Source of the DNA: Streptomyces physcomitrii
Lineage (GTDB): Bacteria > Actinomycetota > Actinomycetes > Streptomycetales > Streptomycetaceae
NCBI RefSeq assembly: GCF_012273655.1
Contig: NZ_JAAWWP010000004.1
Span: forward strand, 124,001 to 188,000
Direction: 5' to 3'
DNA: 64,000 nucleotides
The translations under genes and the position numbers were made by a program. The notes beneath the pieces are model-generated. The model worked only from the letters and a program-made list of their open reading frames with translations, did no database searches and was not told the DNA's origin. Positions 22,248 to 29,722 of this stretch are shown piece after piece; the first letter of the stretch is position 1; every line of letters starts with the position of its first letter.

Positions 22248-23231
22248 TCAGGCGTCGATGTGCTTGCTCTCGCTCTCCCGCGCGGCGGCCTCGGCCTTGC
22301 GGGAGGCCCGCAGGCTGGTGATCGTCGTGATCACGAGGACACCGCAGATGACGCCGAGGGAGACCGGGATGGAGATCTCCGGTACGTGCACCCCGGTCTC
22401 GTGCAGGGCGTGCAGCACCAGCTTGACGCCGATGAACCCGAGGATCACCGACAGCCCGTAGCTGAGGTGGACCAGCTTCCTGAGCAGCCCGCCGATGAGG
22501 AAGTACAGCTGGCGCAGGCCCATCAGCGCGAAGGCGTTGGCGGTGAAGACGATGTACGGGTCCTGGGTGAGGCCGAAGATCGCCGGGATCGAGTCCAGTG
22601 CGAAGAGCACATCGGTGGTGCCGATGGCGAGGATGACGACGAGCATCGGCGTCATGACGCGCTTGCCGTTCTCGCGCACCCACAGCTTGGTGCCGTGGTA
22701 GCGGTCGGCCACGCCGAAGCGGCGCTCGACGGCCTTGAGGAGCCGGTTCTCCTCGAACTCCTCGTCCTCCTGGTCCTGGCGCGCCTCCTGGATGAGCTTC
22801 CAGGCCGTCCAGATGAGGAAGGCGCCGAAGAGGAAGAAGATCCAGGAGAAGCTGGCGATGATCGCGGCACCGGCGGCGATGAAGACCGCGCGCAGCACCA
22901 GGGCTATCAGTACGCCGATGAGCAGGACCCGCTGCTGGTACTGGGTGGGCACCGAGAACTTCGCCATGATCAGCACGAAGACGAAGAGGTTGTCCACGCT
23001 GAGCGATTTCTCGGTGATGAAGCCCGCGAAGAACTCGCCCGCGGGCTGGCCGCCCGCGAAGGCGAGCAGGCCGAAGCCGAACAGGGCGGCGAGCGCGATC
23101 CAGACCACGGTCCAGATCCCGGCCTCCTTGAGGGAGACCTCGTGCGGCTTGCGGCCGATGAAGAAGTCGATCGCGATGAGGGCACTCAGCCCCAGGATCG
23201 TGCAGACCCACAGGGTCGTCGAAACATCCAC
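22248..23231 (-). CDS. TerC-family integral membrane protein, putative Mn2+ exporter
   Basis: A 327-residue TerC/Alx-family membrane protein with about nine predicted helices. Conserved acidic intramembrane motifs are [18 protein letters not shown] (residues about 14-31), [14 protein letters not shown] (about 71-84) and [19 protein letters not shown] (about 197-215). Family members such as Alx and MntP-linked TerC proteins export manganese or supply it to exported enzymes; tellurite resistance is the historic name. It starts with GTG 23231; the GGAGG ribosome site 4 bp upstream is part of a riboswitch expression platform (see 23232-23380). That regulation argues strongly for a manganese role. 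The gene is monocistronic, with a 13-bp-stem terminator. Confidence 0.92.
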   Translation of the reverse strand: MDVSTTLWVCTILGLSALIAIDFFIGRKPHEVSLKEAGIWTVVWIALAALFGFGLLAFAGGQPAGEFFAGFITEKSLSVDNLFVFVLIMAKFSVPTQYQQRVLLIGVLIALVLRAVFIAAGAAIIASFSWIFFLFGAFLIWTAWKLIQEARQDQEDEEFEENRLLKAVERRFGVADRYHGTKLWVRENGKRVMTPMLVVILAIGTTDVLFALDSIPAIFGLTQDPYIVFTANAFALMGLRQLYFLIGGLLRKLVHLSYGLSVILGFIGVKLVLHALHETGVHVPEISIPVSLGVICGVLVITTITSLRASRKAEAAARESESKHIDA

Positions 23232-23380
23232 TGCGCCTCCGGCAGTACGTAACGGCAAGGTCAGCGTCGTCGCTGCCGGAGGTCTCTTCCACCCGGGGCA
23301 CTGCGCCCGGCGGGCCGGCGCCCCGGGACCGTGACCGGTCCGTACTGACGGGAACGCCGCAGTAGGAGTACTCCCCTCCG
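23232..23380 (-). promoter_or_regulatory. yybP-ykoY (Mn2+) riboswitch upstream of terC
   Basis: Reading the minus strand from 23379: GGAGGGGAGTA opens the aptamer and its P1 strand, CCCGTCAGTACGG matches the second conserved internal loop, and GAAGAGACCTCC closes it at 23278-23290, with GGAGG pairing to CCTCC. These are the hallmarks of RF00080. The 3' P1 strand continues into CCTCCGGCAG (23273-23282), an exact complement of CTGCCGGAGG (23236-23245) that contains the terC ribosome site. Mn2+ binding should stabilise P1 and free the ribosome site, a translational ON switch. The family is established; the platform is read directly here. Confidence 0.9.
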
Positions 23381-23416
23381 CACCAAGGAAGAGTACACGA
23401 ATAACCAAGGAAGAGT
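23381..23416 (-). repeat. 14-bp direct repeat before the riboswitch
   Basis: On the minus strand TACTCTTCCTTGGT occurs twice, 22 bp apart (two helical turns), directly 5' of the aptamer in an AT-richer patch. It is probably the promoter or activator region; I could not settle the -10. Confidence 0.6.
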
Positions 23417-23467
23417 AAAGAAAAAGGTAAAGGGCGCTCAAGTGCCCAGCTGGGACAGGTGAGTTGG

Positions 23468-23530
23468 CGATCGCCCCGCACGGGCCCTTCCGGCGTCCGT
23501 CCGGCGGGAAGGGCCCGTGCGGGGCGATCG
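23468..23530 (-). terminator. 24-bp perfect hairpin after the M64 peptidase gene
   Basis: Arms at 23468-23491 and 23507-23530 are exact reverse complements over 24 bp, with a 15-base loop. It lies 63 bp past the peptidase stop and upstream of the terC leader, and would insulate the riboswitch from read-through. Confidence 0.8.
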
Positions 23531-23593
23531 GCCGCGTGGTGCGCGGCGGTGATCGGCGGCCCGGGCGCCTGGTGCGGCGCCCGGGCGATCCGG

Positions 23594-24931
23594 TCAGCGC
23601 GCGAGCGGCCAGGTGAGCGAATCGGTGAGCCCCCGGCGCAGCCCCGGGTCCCGTACGGCGGCGGTCGGGTCGCTGACCGTGGCGGTCAGCCGGTGCGCGC
23701 GCCGGTCGCCCGCCGGGAGCAGGCCGTCGAGTCCGAGGGAGCGGGCGCCGCGGGCCCCGGTGAGCTCCCGGCCGTCGAGGTACCAGCGCAGCTCCGGCTG
23801 GGCACCGGTCCCCGTGAGCCGGGTCACCCCGACCCGTACGGTGTCCCCGGCCGTCAGTCTCCGCCCGGCGGGGGCGCTCGCGGAGAGCATGCTCGCGTGG
23901 CGGTGGAAGCCCGCGATCATGGCCTCCCGGCCGACCACGTTGAACTCCCGGCCGAGTGTGCGCATGATCGAGTCCTCGCTCGGGCGGTACAGGCCGAGCG
24001 GGTAGTAGCCCGCACCCTCGAAGGCCCCGATGACGCCGCCGTCGGGGGTCGGCTCGCCGAGCCAGCGGTACCACTTGGCCTGCCGGGCCTCCAGCTGCCC
24101 CGCGTCGTACACCGAGGTGTTGCTCTCGCCGGTCTCCGCGCCGGTGTAGCGGCCGTACTCCTCGTAGGTGTACTCGTCGGCGAGCTTGCCGAGCGAGTGC
24201 CCGGTCTCGTGCACGGCGATCTGGCCGGACTGCTCGTTGCCGCCGGAGAGGGTGGCGATGCCGTCGTAGCCCACCGTGCTGCTCACGTCGTTGTAGCCCG
24301 CGCCGCCGTACTTGGTGCTGTTCGAGATCACGATCACCAGGTCCGCGGCGGGCGCCTTCGCGGCGTAGCCCTCCACCTTGCCGGTGTCCACGCACAGCAG
24401 CCGCTCAAGACCGTCGCACCAGAAGTACGAGCTGAGCGCGGTGTCCTTGACGACATCCTGCCCGGGGTCGCCGGAGACCCCGGACTCGCGCGAGACCGCG
24501 TCCACGGTCCACACATTGAAGAGGTTCTGGTACGTGGTGTACGGCTCGACGCCGGTGATGTCCTGCCACTTCTCCTTGGCGTCGGTGTGGAACCGCTCCT
24601 GCTCGCCCTCGGTGTAGCCGTCCCCGATGACCACCACGTCGAGCTTGTCGGCGGTGGAGCCGTTGTTGACGACCTGGCCGACGTCCCCGTCCCCGGCGGG
24701 CGCCGGTGCCGCCGCCGAGGCGCGGGCCATCCGCTCGGGGGTGGCGGCCGGGACCTCCACGGGGCGCGGGTGCGCGGTGGGCGAGGAGAAGTATTCGACG
24801 TGGTGGCTGCCGCCCCGCGGGGACGTATCGGCCGCCCCGGGATCCGGAGCGGCCGATACGGGTGCGGTGGCGGCGGCGAGGACGGCGGCGAGTATCGCGC
24901 CGGCCGCTGCGCCGACTCTGGCTCTGTGCAC
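23594..24931 (-). CDS. secreted M64-family metallopeptidase
   Basis: Exported zinc peptidase of family M64 (IgA-peptidase-like). The 445-residue product begins at GTG 24931 (GGGAGG 8 bp upstream) with a signal peptide ending near PVSAAPD (residue 28). The mature protein has the KLDVVVIGDGYTEGEQERF segment typical of M64 (about 95-113) and the zinc motif HETGHSLGKLADEY (about 224-237), a HExGH with a downstream Asp/Glu ligand. The C-terminal 100 residues form a beta-rich domain. A TTGTCA-N17-TATCTT promoter lies upstream. Streptomycete homologues are secreted; the natural substrate is unknown. It is divergent from the XRE-TPR regulator. Confidence 0.9.
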   Translation of the reverse strand: MHRARVGAAAGAILAAVLAAATAPVSAAPDPGAADTSPRGGSHHVEYFSSPTAHPRPVEVPAATPERMARASAAAPAPAGDGDVGQVVNNGSTADKLDVVVIGDGYTEGEQERFHTDAKEKWQDITGVEPYTTYQNLFNVWTVDAVSRESGVSGDPGQDVVKDTALSSYFWCDGLERLLCVDTGKVEGYAAKAPAADLVIVISNSTKYGGAGYNDVSSTVGYDGIATLSGGNEQSGQIAVHETGHSLGKLADEYTYEEYGRYTGAETGESNTSVYDAGQLEARQAKWYRWLGEPTPDGGVIGAFEGAGYYPLGLYRPSEDSIMRTLGREFNVVGREAMIAGFHRHASMLSASAPAGRRLTAGDTVRVGVTRLTGTGAQPELRWYLDGRELTGARGARSLGLDGLLPAGDRRAHRLTATVSDPTAAVRDPGLRRGLTDSLTWPLAR

Positions 24932-25240
24932 GGTTGTTACCTCCCGGTGGGGGACGGGCGGGGGCAAGGGAGTACCGAGGCGAGTTAAGTGCCGATGTAA
25001 GTGCACTTGATTCAGTGAGCAAAGATAGGAGCCGGTGTGCCGCATGACAATGCCCCGGCGGCCCGATTCCCCTTCTCCGCGGACGACTTGGAAGCGCCAC
25101 CCGACATGCGGGGCACCCGGTTCGCACGGGTGGCCCTTCGGCCTTTCCATGGTGCTCGACCCGTCGGTTAACTAGCCTTGGTCCACGTACCGGACGAGCG
25201 GGCGGGGTCCGGTACGGCGGACACCGGGAGGCGTGCACGG
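24932..25240. other. divergent intergenic region, M64 peptidase / XRE-TPR gene
   Basis: No gene is seen in these 309 bp. They contain the M64 promoter (25022-25050), the palindrome AAGTGCACTT at 24999-25008 inside the M64 leader, and a TAAGTGC direct repeat about 12 bp apart. The regulator gene side has an AT-rich GTTAACTAG patch near 25168. Confidence 0.5.
25022..25050 (-). promoter_or_regulatory. M64 peptidase promoter
   Basis: TTGTCA and TATCTT with a 17-bp spacer on the minus strand; predicted start near 25014, giving a leader of about 80 bases that includes the AAGTGCACTT palindrome. Confidence 0.6.
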
Positions 25241-26614
25241 ATGGCAGCAGGCGGCAAGGCCCGGCGGCGGACGGACTCCACAGACACCGACACCGGCATC
25301 GGACGGCGGGTGCTGCGGCTGCGCACCGAACGCGGCCTCACCCAGCGCGAGTTGGCCGAACCGGCCTACACCGCCGCCTATATCTCCACCGTGGAGTCCG
25401 GCAAGGCCCGCCCCTCCCCGGCCGCGCTGCGCCATCTCGCCGCCCGGCTGACGGTGAGCGAGGAGGAGCTGGCCACCGGGCGCCCCGCGCATCTGGCCAC
25501 CGAGCTGGGCCTGCGCATTACGGAGGCCCGCCGGCCGGCCGGCTCCGGCGACGCGCGGGAGGCCGCCGCCCGCCTGCGTGAACTGGCCGCGGAATGCGCC
25601 CGGTTCGCCCTGCCGGAGCAGGAGGCCAGCGCCCGGACCGCGCTCGGCGACTGCGCCCTGGACCTCGGTGACCTCGACCTCGCCCGCGAGAACTACGAGT
25701 CGGCCGAGCGGCTCCTGTCCGATGCTCCCCTGCCCCGCCGCGCCGCCGCCGTGCGCGGCCGGGCGGTGACGCACCTGCTCGCCGGTGAACTCCGCTACGC
25801 CTGCTATCTCCTGGAGTCCGCGATCGAGGAACTCGGCGCCCAGGGCCTCCAGGATCCGGAGGCCCTGGTGCTGCTGCACAGCGCGGTCATCGCCCCCTAC
25901 GTCGACATGGGCGCCTACGCCCGCGCCGCGCAGAGCGCCGAACTGGCCCTGTCGCTGGCCCCGCGCGTGGAGGATCCGGCGCTGGTGGCGCGGATGCACC
26001 GCGGGGTGGCCCGCGCCATGCTGGCCGCCGGCCGGACCGCCGAGGCCGACGCCTCGCTGGCCAAGGCGCAGGAACTCTACGGTCAGCTGCACATCCGCAC
26101 CGAGCTGGCGCACTGCCACTGGATGCGGGGCTACGGGCGCGCCCAGGAGGGCGATCTGGCCGCCGCGGAACGGGAGTTGCGGCGCGCCCAGGACATGCTG
26201 GTGGCCGAGCGTGCCCAGCTGTTCGCCGCGCAGGTCGGGGTGGAACTGGCGGACGTCCTGCGGCGCCGCGGTCGCCGCGGGGAGGCGGTCGCCGTGCTGG
26301 ACCGGCTCCTCGACGGCATCGGCGCCGAGCGGGGCGCCGTCCACGCGGGCGCCGCGCACCGCCTGCTCGGCCTGATCAGCGAGGAGGAGGGCGAGACCGG
26401 CGCCGCCGAGGGCCACTACCGGGACGCCCTCTCCCTCCTCGCCCACACCGGCGCCGCCGGGGACCTCGCCGACATCTGCCGCCTCCTCGGCGACCTCCTC
26501 CGCCGCCTCGGCCGCGTGGAAGCCGCCCTCGACATCTACCGCACGGGCCTCGGCCACCGCGCGGCCCCGGGCACGACGACGCTGGGGCCGGGGGTGGAGG
26601 GGGTGCCGTTGTGA
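25241..26614 (+). CDS. XRE-type regulator with TPR sensor domain
   Basis: A 457-residue protein. An N-terminal XRE helix-turn-helix (RRVLRLRTERGLTQRELAEP then TAAYISTVESGKARPSPAAL, about residues 18-60) is followed by about nine tetratricopeptide-like helical repeats, for example ALGDCALDLGDLDLARENYE (about 135-154) and DLLRRLGRVEAALDIYRTGL near the end. HTH-TPR proteins of this type often sense peptides or protein partners. Start ATG 25241 with GGGAGG 9 bp upstream. It stands alone, divergent from the secreted M64 peptidase; control of that peptidase or its products is possible but unproven. Confidence 0.82.
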   Translation: MAAGGKARRRTDSTDTDTGIGRRVLRLRTERGLTQRELAEPAYTAAYISTVESGKARPSPAALRHLAARLTVSEEELATGRPAHLATELGLRITEARRPAGSGDAREAAARLRELAAECARFALPEQEASARTALGDCALDLGDLDLARENYESAERLLSDAPLPRRAAAVRGRAVTHLLAGELRYACYLLESAIEELGAQGLQDPEALVLLHSAVIAPYVDMGAYARAAQSAELALSLAPRVEDPALVARMHRGVARAMLAAGRTAEADASLAKAQELYGQLHIRTELAHCHWMRGYGRAQEGDLAAAERELRRAQDMLVAERAQLFAAQVGVELADVLRRRGRRGEAVAVLDRLLDGIGAERGAVHAGAAHRLLGLISEEEGETGAAEGHYRDALSLLAHTGAAGDLADICRLLGDLLRRLGRVEAALDIYRTGLGHRAAPGTTTLGPGVEGVPL

Positions 26615-26696
26615 GGGGGCCCGCCCGGGCCGGGAGGGGTGCAACCAGTCGGTGCCCGCTCGGTGTCGGCGCCCTCAGGTCGTATCCCGATGCGGC

Positions 26697-28721
26697 CTAG
26701 CGCCGGTACTCCCGCCCCGCCGCTATCCGGTCCAGTACCTGGTGCAGGATCCGGCTGCCGGGTGGGGTGAGGGGTGGTTCGTACGTCCAGGCGTGGCCGA
26801 CCCAGGGGTCGGCGAGGTGGTCGTCGGCCACCGGGGTCAGGCGCATCAGGGTGCGCCAGAGCGGGTCGAGCAGGGGGCCGTAGGCGGCGGCTGCCTCGCG
26901 GTCGGCGATCATCATCAGGTGGACGCCGACCTGGGGGCCCTCGTCGGCGAGGTATCTCAGCTGCGTGACGGCGCGGTCGTCGAAGCCGTGCGGGAAGTCG
27001 TGGACCAGCAGCAGGTGTTCGCCGGTGTCGATGTCGGGCGGCAGCGCGTCCGCGGCGCCGCTGCGGACGGCCATCTGGACCAGGTCGACGCGGCGGGCAA
27101 GCCGGGTCAGGGTCTCGGAGACCCCGGCGGCGCCGGTGGCGGGCGGTGCGGTGAGCACGCCGGTGCGCAGCAGCGGGTCGAGCGCGGTGGCCGCCGATCC
27201 CGCCGGGTCGATGACATGGACGCTGTACTCGCCCGCCGGGTAGGAGGCGAGCAGCCGGGCGACGAGCGCGACGGCGGTCTCCAGGGCGAGGCGGCGCAGG
27301 TCGTCCTCGTCGGTGAGGGTGGCGCCGGAGGCGTGCCGGGCGCCGCTGTCGATCCACAGCCCGCGTTCGAGCGGCAGGCGGACCAGCATGGGGATGCGCA
27401 GGGGGCTCTCGGGCAGGTGCAGGTCGCCCAGGCGCAGCGCCATCGGCGGTTCGGTGGGCACCTGGTAGCCGTGCCAGACCGGGTTGTCCCAGCGGGCGTA
27501 GGCGGGCGGCAGCGCGGGCTCGACGACCTCGGCCTCGGCGCTGAGCTGCGCGAGGTCGCGGTCGAGGGCCTGGCGGGCCTGCTCGACGAGTGCGGTGTTG
27601 CGGTCCTGGGCCGCGGCGCGGGCGGCCTCGGCTTGGCCCCCGATGCGGCCGCGCGGGTCGGAGAGGACCTTGTCGAGTTCCTGCTCCAGGCGCGAGTCGG
27701 CGAAGTCGACGGCGCTGCGGTACGCGGCGACGGTCCGGGCCAGGTCCTCGAAGACTCCCCAGACCTGGTTGTACAGCCGCTCCTCCATGGACCAGCCGTT
27801 GGCGTCGCCCGCGACGGGCACCGCGGGCCGGGCGGGCGGCGCGGCCGGGGGCGGCGGGGTGGCCGTACGGCGGCCGGGGTGCGCGTAGTCGATGGGTCCC
27901 GTGGACGGCGGGCGCGCGGGCTCCGGCGCGGGCGGGGCCGCCTGCCCGGGCTGCGTGGCCGGTGACGGCCGGGGGTCCGGAGCGGGCTGCGCGGCTGTCG
28001 ACGGCTGGGGGTCCGGGGCGGGTCGGACCGCCGATGTCGGCTGGGGGTCCGGGGCCGCCGATGTCGGCTGGGGGTCCCGCGCGGGGGCGGTGCCCGCCGG
28101 GTCCGGGGCCGCGGTCCGGGGGGAGTCGCCGGCGGAGGTGCGGGGCGGGGGTGCGGCGACGGAGCGGGCCAGGCCCTGGGCGACGGCTTCGTCGATGGCG
28201 GTGGCGAGGTGCTGTGCCTCGGCCAGACCCTGGTCGGTCAGCAGCTCGGCGAGTCCGCCCGCGTAGCCCTGGCCGACGGCCCTGACCTTCCAGGCCTCGC
28301 CGCGGCGGTAGAGCTCCAGGGCCACCACCGCGGACTCGGAGGCGAGTCCGGTGAGGGTGTAGCTGGCGATCTCGGTGGCGTCCAGGCCGGTGACGGCGAC
28401 GAAGGGCGCGGCGAAGGAGCCGAAGTGGGCCGGTCCGCCGCCGGTGCGCGGCAGGGCGAGGAGGATGTTGACGCGCTGTGCCTCGGCGGGGAGGGCGTCC
28501 AGGTCGACGGCGAGCCGGTGGGCTGCGGCGGCCTGCTGGGGGACTTCGAGTCCGGGCAGGGCCGGGTTGCCGGGGTGGGCCACCCAGTCGCTGCCGCGGA
28601 CCCGGTCCTGGTCGTCGCTGAGTGTCGCCCCGGCGGCGACGGGTGCCCCCGCCGAGATCCGGATCTCCAGACGGGTCTGGGTGAGGGCGTGGTTCTGCCC
28701 TCGTACCAGCTCGGCCGACAT
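26697..28721 (-). CDS. TerD-domain protein with C-terminal FtsK/SpoIIIE-like region
   Basis: A 674-residue multidomain cytoplasmic protein. Residues 1-180 are a TerD domain (LVRGQNHALTQTRLEIRISA, later SYTLTGLASESAVVALELYRR). Residues about 185-300 are Pro/Ala/Thr-rich with repeated APDPQPTSA units, likely disordered. Residues 300-674 hold helices with heptad-like patterns and then a region resembling the core of an FtsK/SpoIIIE-type ATPase (TGEHLLLVHDFPHGF, VGVHLMMIADREAAAAYG), but I see no Walker A motif, so it may be catalytically dead. Start ATG 28721 with GGGGGAG. It follows a stand-alone TerD gene on the same strand, 216 bp away. A stress-response scaffold role is inferred from TerD knowledge. 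Confidence 0.75.
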   Translation of the reverse strand: MSAELVRGQNHALTQTRLEIRISAGAPVAAGATLSDDQDRVRGSDWVAHPGNPALPGLEVPQQAAAAHRLAVDLDALPAEAQRVNILLALPRTGGGPAHFGSFAAPFVAVTGLDATEIASYTLTGLASESAVVALELYRRGEAWKVRAVGQGYAGGLAELLTDQGLAEAQHLATAIDEAVAQGLARSVAAPPPRTSAGDSPRTAAPDPAGTAPARDPQPTSAAPDPQPTSAVRPAPDPQPSTAAQPAPDPRPSPATQPGQAAPPAPEPARPPSTGPIDYAHPGRRTATPPPPAAPPARPAVPVAGDANGWSMEERLYNQVWGVFEDLARTVAAYRSAVDFADSRLEQELDKVLSDPRGRIGGQAEAARAAAQDRNTALVEQARQALDRDLAQLSAEAEVVEPALPPAYARWDNPVWHGYQVPTEPPMALRLGDLHLPESPLRIPMLVRLPLERGLWIDSGARHASGATLTDEDDLRRLALETAVALVARLLASYPAGEYSVHVIDPAGSAATALDPLLRTGVLTAPPATGAAGVSETLTRLARRVDLVQMAVRSGAADALPPDIDTGEHLLLVHDFPHGFDDRAVTQLRYLADEGPQVGVHLMMIADREAAAAYGPLLDPLWRTLMRLTPVADDHLADPWVGHAWTYEPPLTPPGSRILHQVLDRIAAGREYRR

Positions 28722-28937
28722 CGCCCTGCTCCCCCTCGCCGGTGCCGCCCCGAGCGGCGCCGTCCGCTGTGCCCGCCGCGCGGCGGGCCGTGTCTGCGGC
28801 GCGGTCTTTCGCGCCGGGTGGCCCGCTCCGCGGTGCGGAGGGGCCGTCCGCCTGTGCTGCCCGGTTCGCCCAGGTGGTGTCCGCGGGGTCTCGCCGCCGC
28901 CCGGAGGGCGGGGCGGACGAGACCGCGCGGAGGCCGC

Positions 28938-29516
28938 CTAGAGGTGCGGCAGGATCGCGGGCATCAGGTCCTGGAAGGTGCGGCCGTTGGCCGGAGTGCC
29001 CAGGGCCGTCATCTGCCAGCCCTGGCCGGCGCGGTGCACCTTGGCCATGATCTGCGCGGTGTACTGGCCGCCGCCCGCGAGGGTGTAGCGCGCGAGCTCC
29101 TGGCCGTTGGTCTCGTCGACCAGGCGGCAGAAGGCGTTCTGCACCTCCTGGAAGGTCTGGCCGGTGAAGGAGTTCACCGTGAAGACGATCTGGTCGATGT
29201 GGACCGGGACGCGCTGGAGGTCGACGAGGACGGCCTCGTCGTCGCCGCCCTGGCCGACGCCGCCGACCAGGTTGTCGCCGGTGTGCCGCACGGAGCCGTC
29301 GTCGCTGACGAGGTGGCGGAAGAAGACTACGTCCACGGGCTGCTTGTCCGCGAAGAGCACCGCCGAGGCGTCGAGGTCGATCTCCCGGGTGCGCGAGCCG
29401 AACAGCCCGCGGCGCGGCGCGGCCTGCCAGCCGAGGCCCATCCGGACGGCGGTCAGCGAGCCGCCGTCGTTCTTCTGCAGGCTGATCGCCTGCCCCTTGG
29501 TCATATTGACCGTCAC
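28938..29516 (-). CDS. TerD-family tellurium-resistance/stress protein
   Basis: A 192-residue TerD-domain protein, calcium-binding cytoplasmic stress protein family abundant in streptomycetes. TerD landmarks are MTKGQAISLQKNDGGSLTAV (about residues 5-24), the acidic REIDLDASAVLF (about 44-55), SDDGSVRHTGDNLVGG (about 69-84) and GGDDEAVLVDLQRVP (about 88-102), which include the Ca2+-ligating aspartates. It begins at GTG 29516 with GAGGGGA upstream; an ATG four codons in is also possible. It sits between uvrB and the large TerD fusion. Role probably in stress, metal or differentiation signalling. Confidence 0.9.
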   Translation of the reverse strand: MTVNMTKGQAISLQKNDGGSLTAVRMGLGWQAAPRRGLFGSRTREIDLDASAVLFADKQPVDVVFFRHLVSDDGSVRHTGDNLVGGVGQGGDDEAVLVDLQRVPVHIDQIVFTVNSFTGQTFQEVQNAFCRLVDETNGQELARYTLAGGGQYTAQIMAKVHRAGQGWQMTALGTPANGRTFQDLMPAILPHL

Positions 29517-29722
29517 GCGCTCTTCCCCTCGTCGAGCTGTTCCCCCGCGGTCTCCGCGGTCGTGCAGGAAACCCTACGCAGCGCCACTGACAGCGCCCTC
29601 CCCCAGGCCGACTTTGTGTCGCTCTTGCAACACATCCGGCCCTCCGGTACGCGGCCGGACCTGCGCAGGCGGCACAGGCGGCCCACCTGCCCCGGGTGCG
29701 CCGCCCGGCCCGCGCCGGGGGT

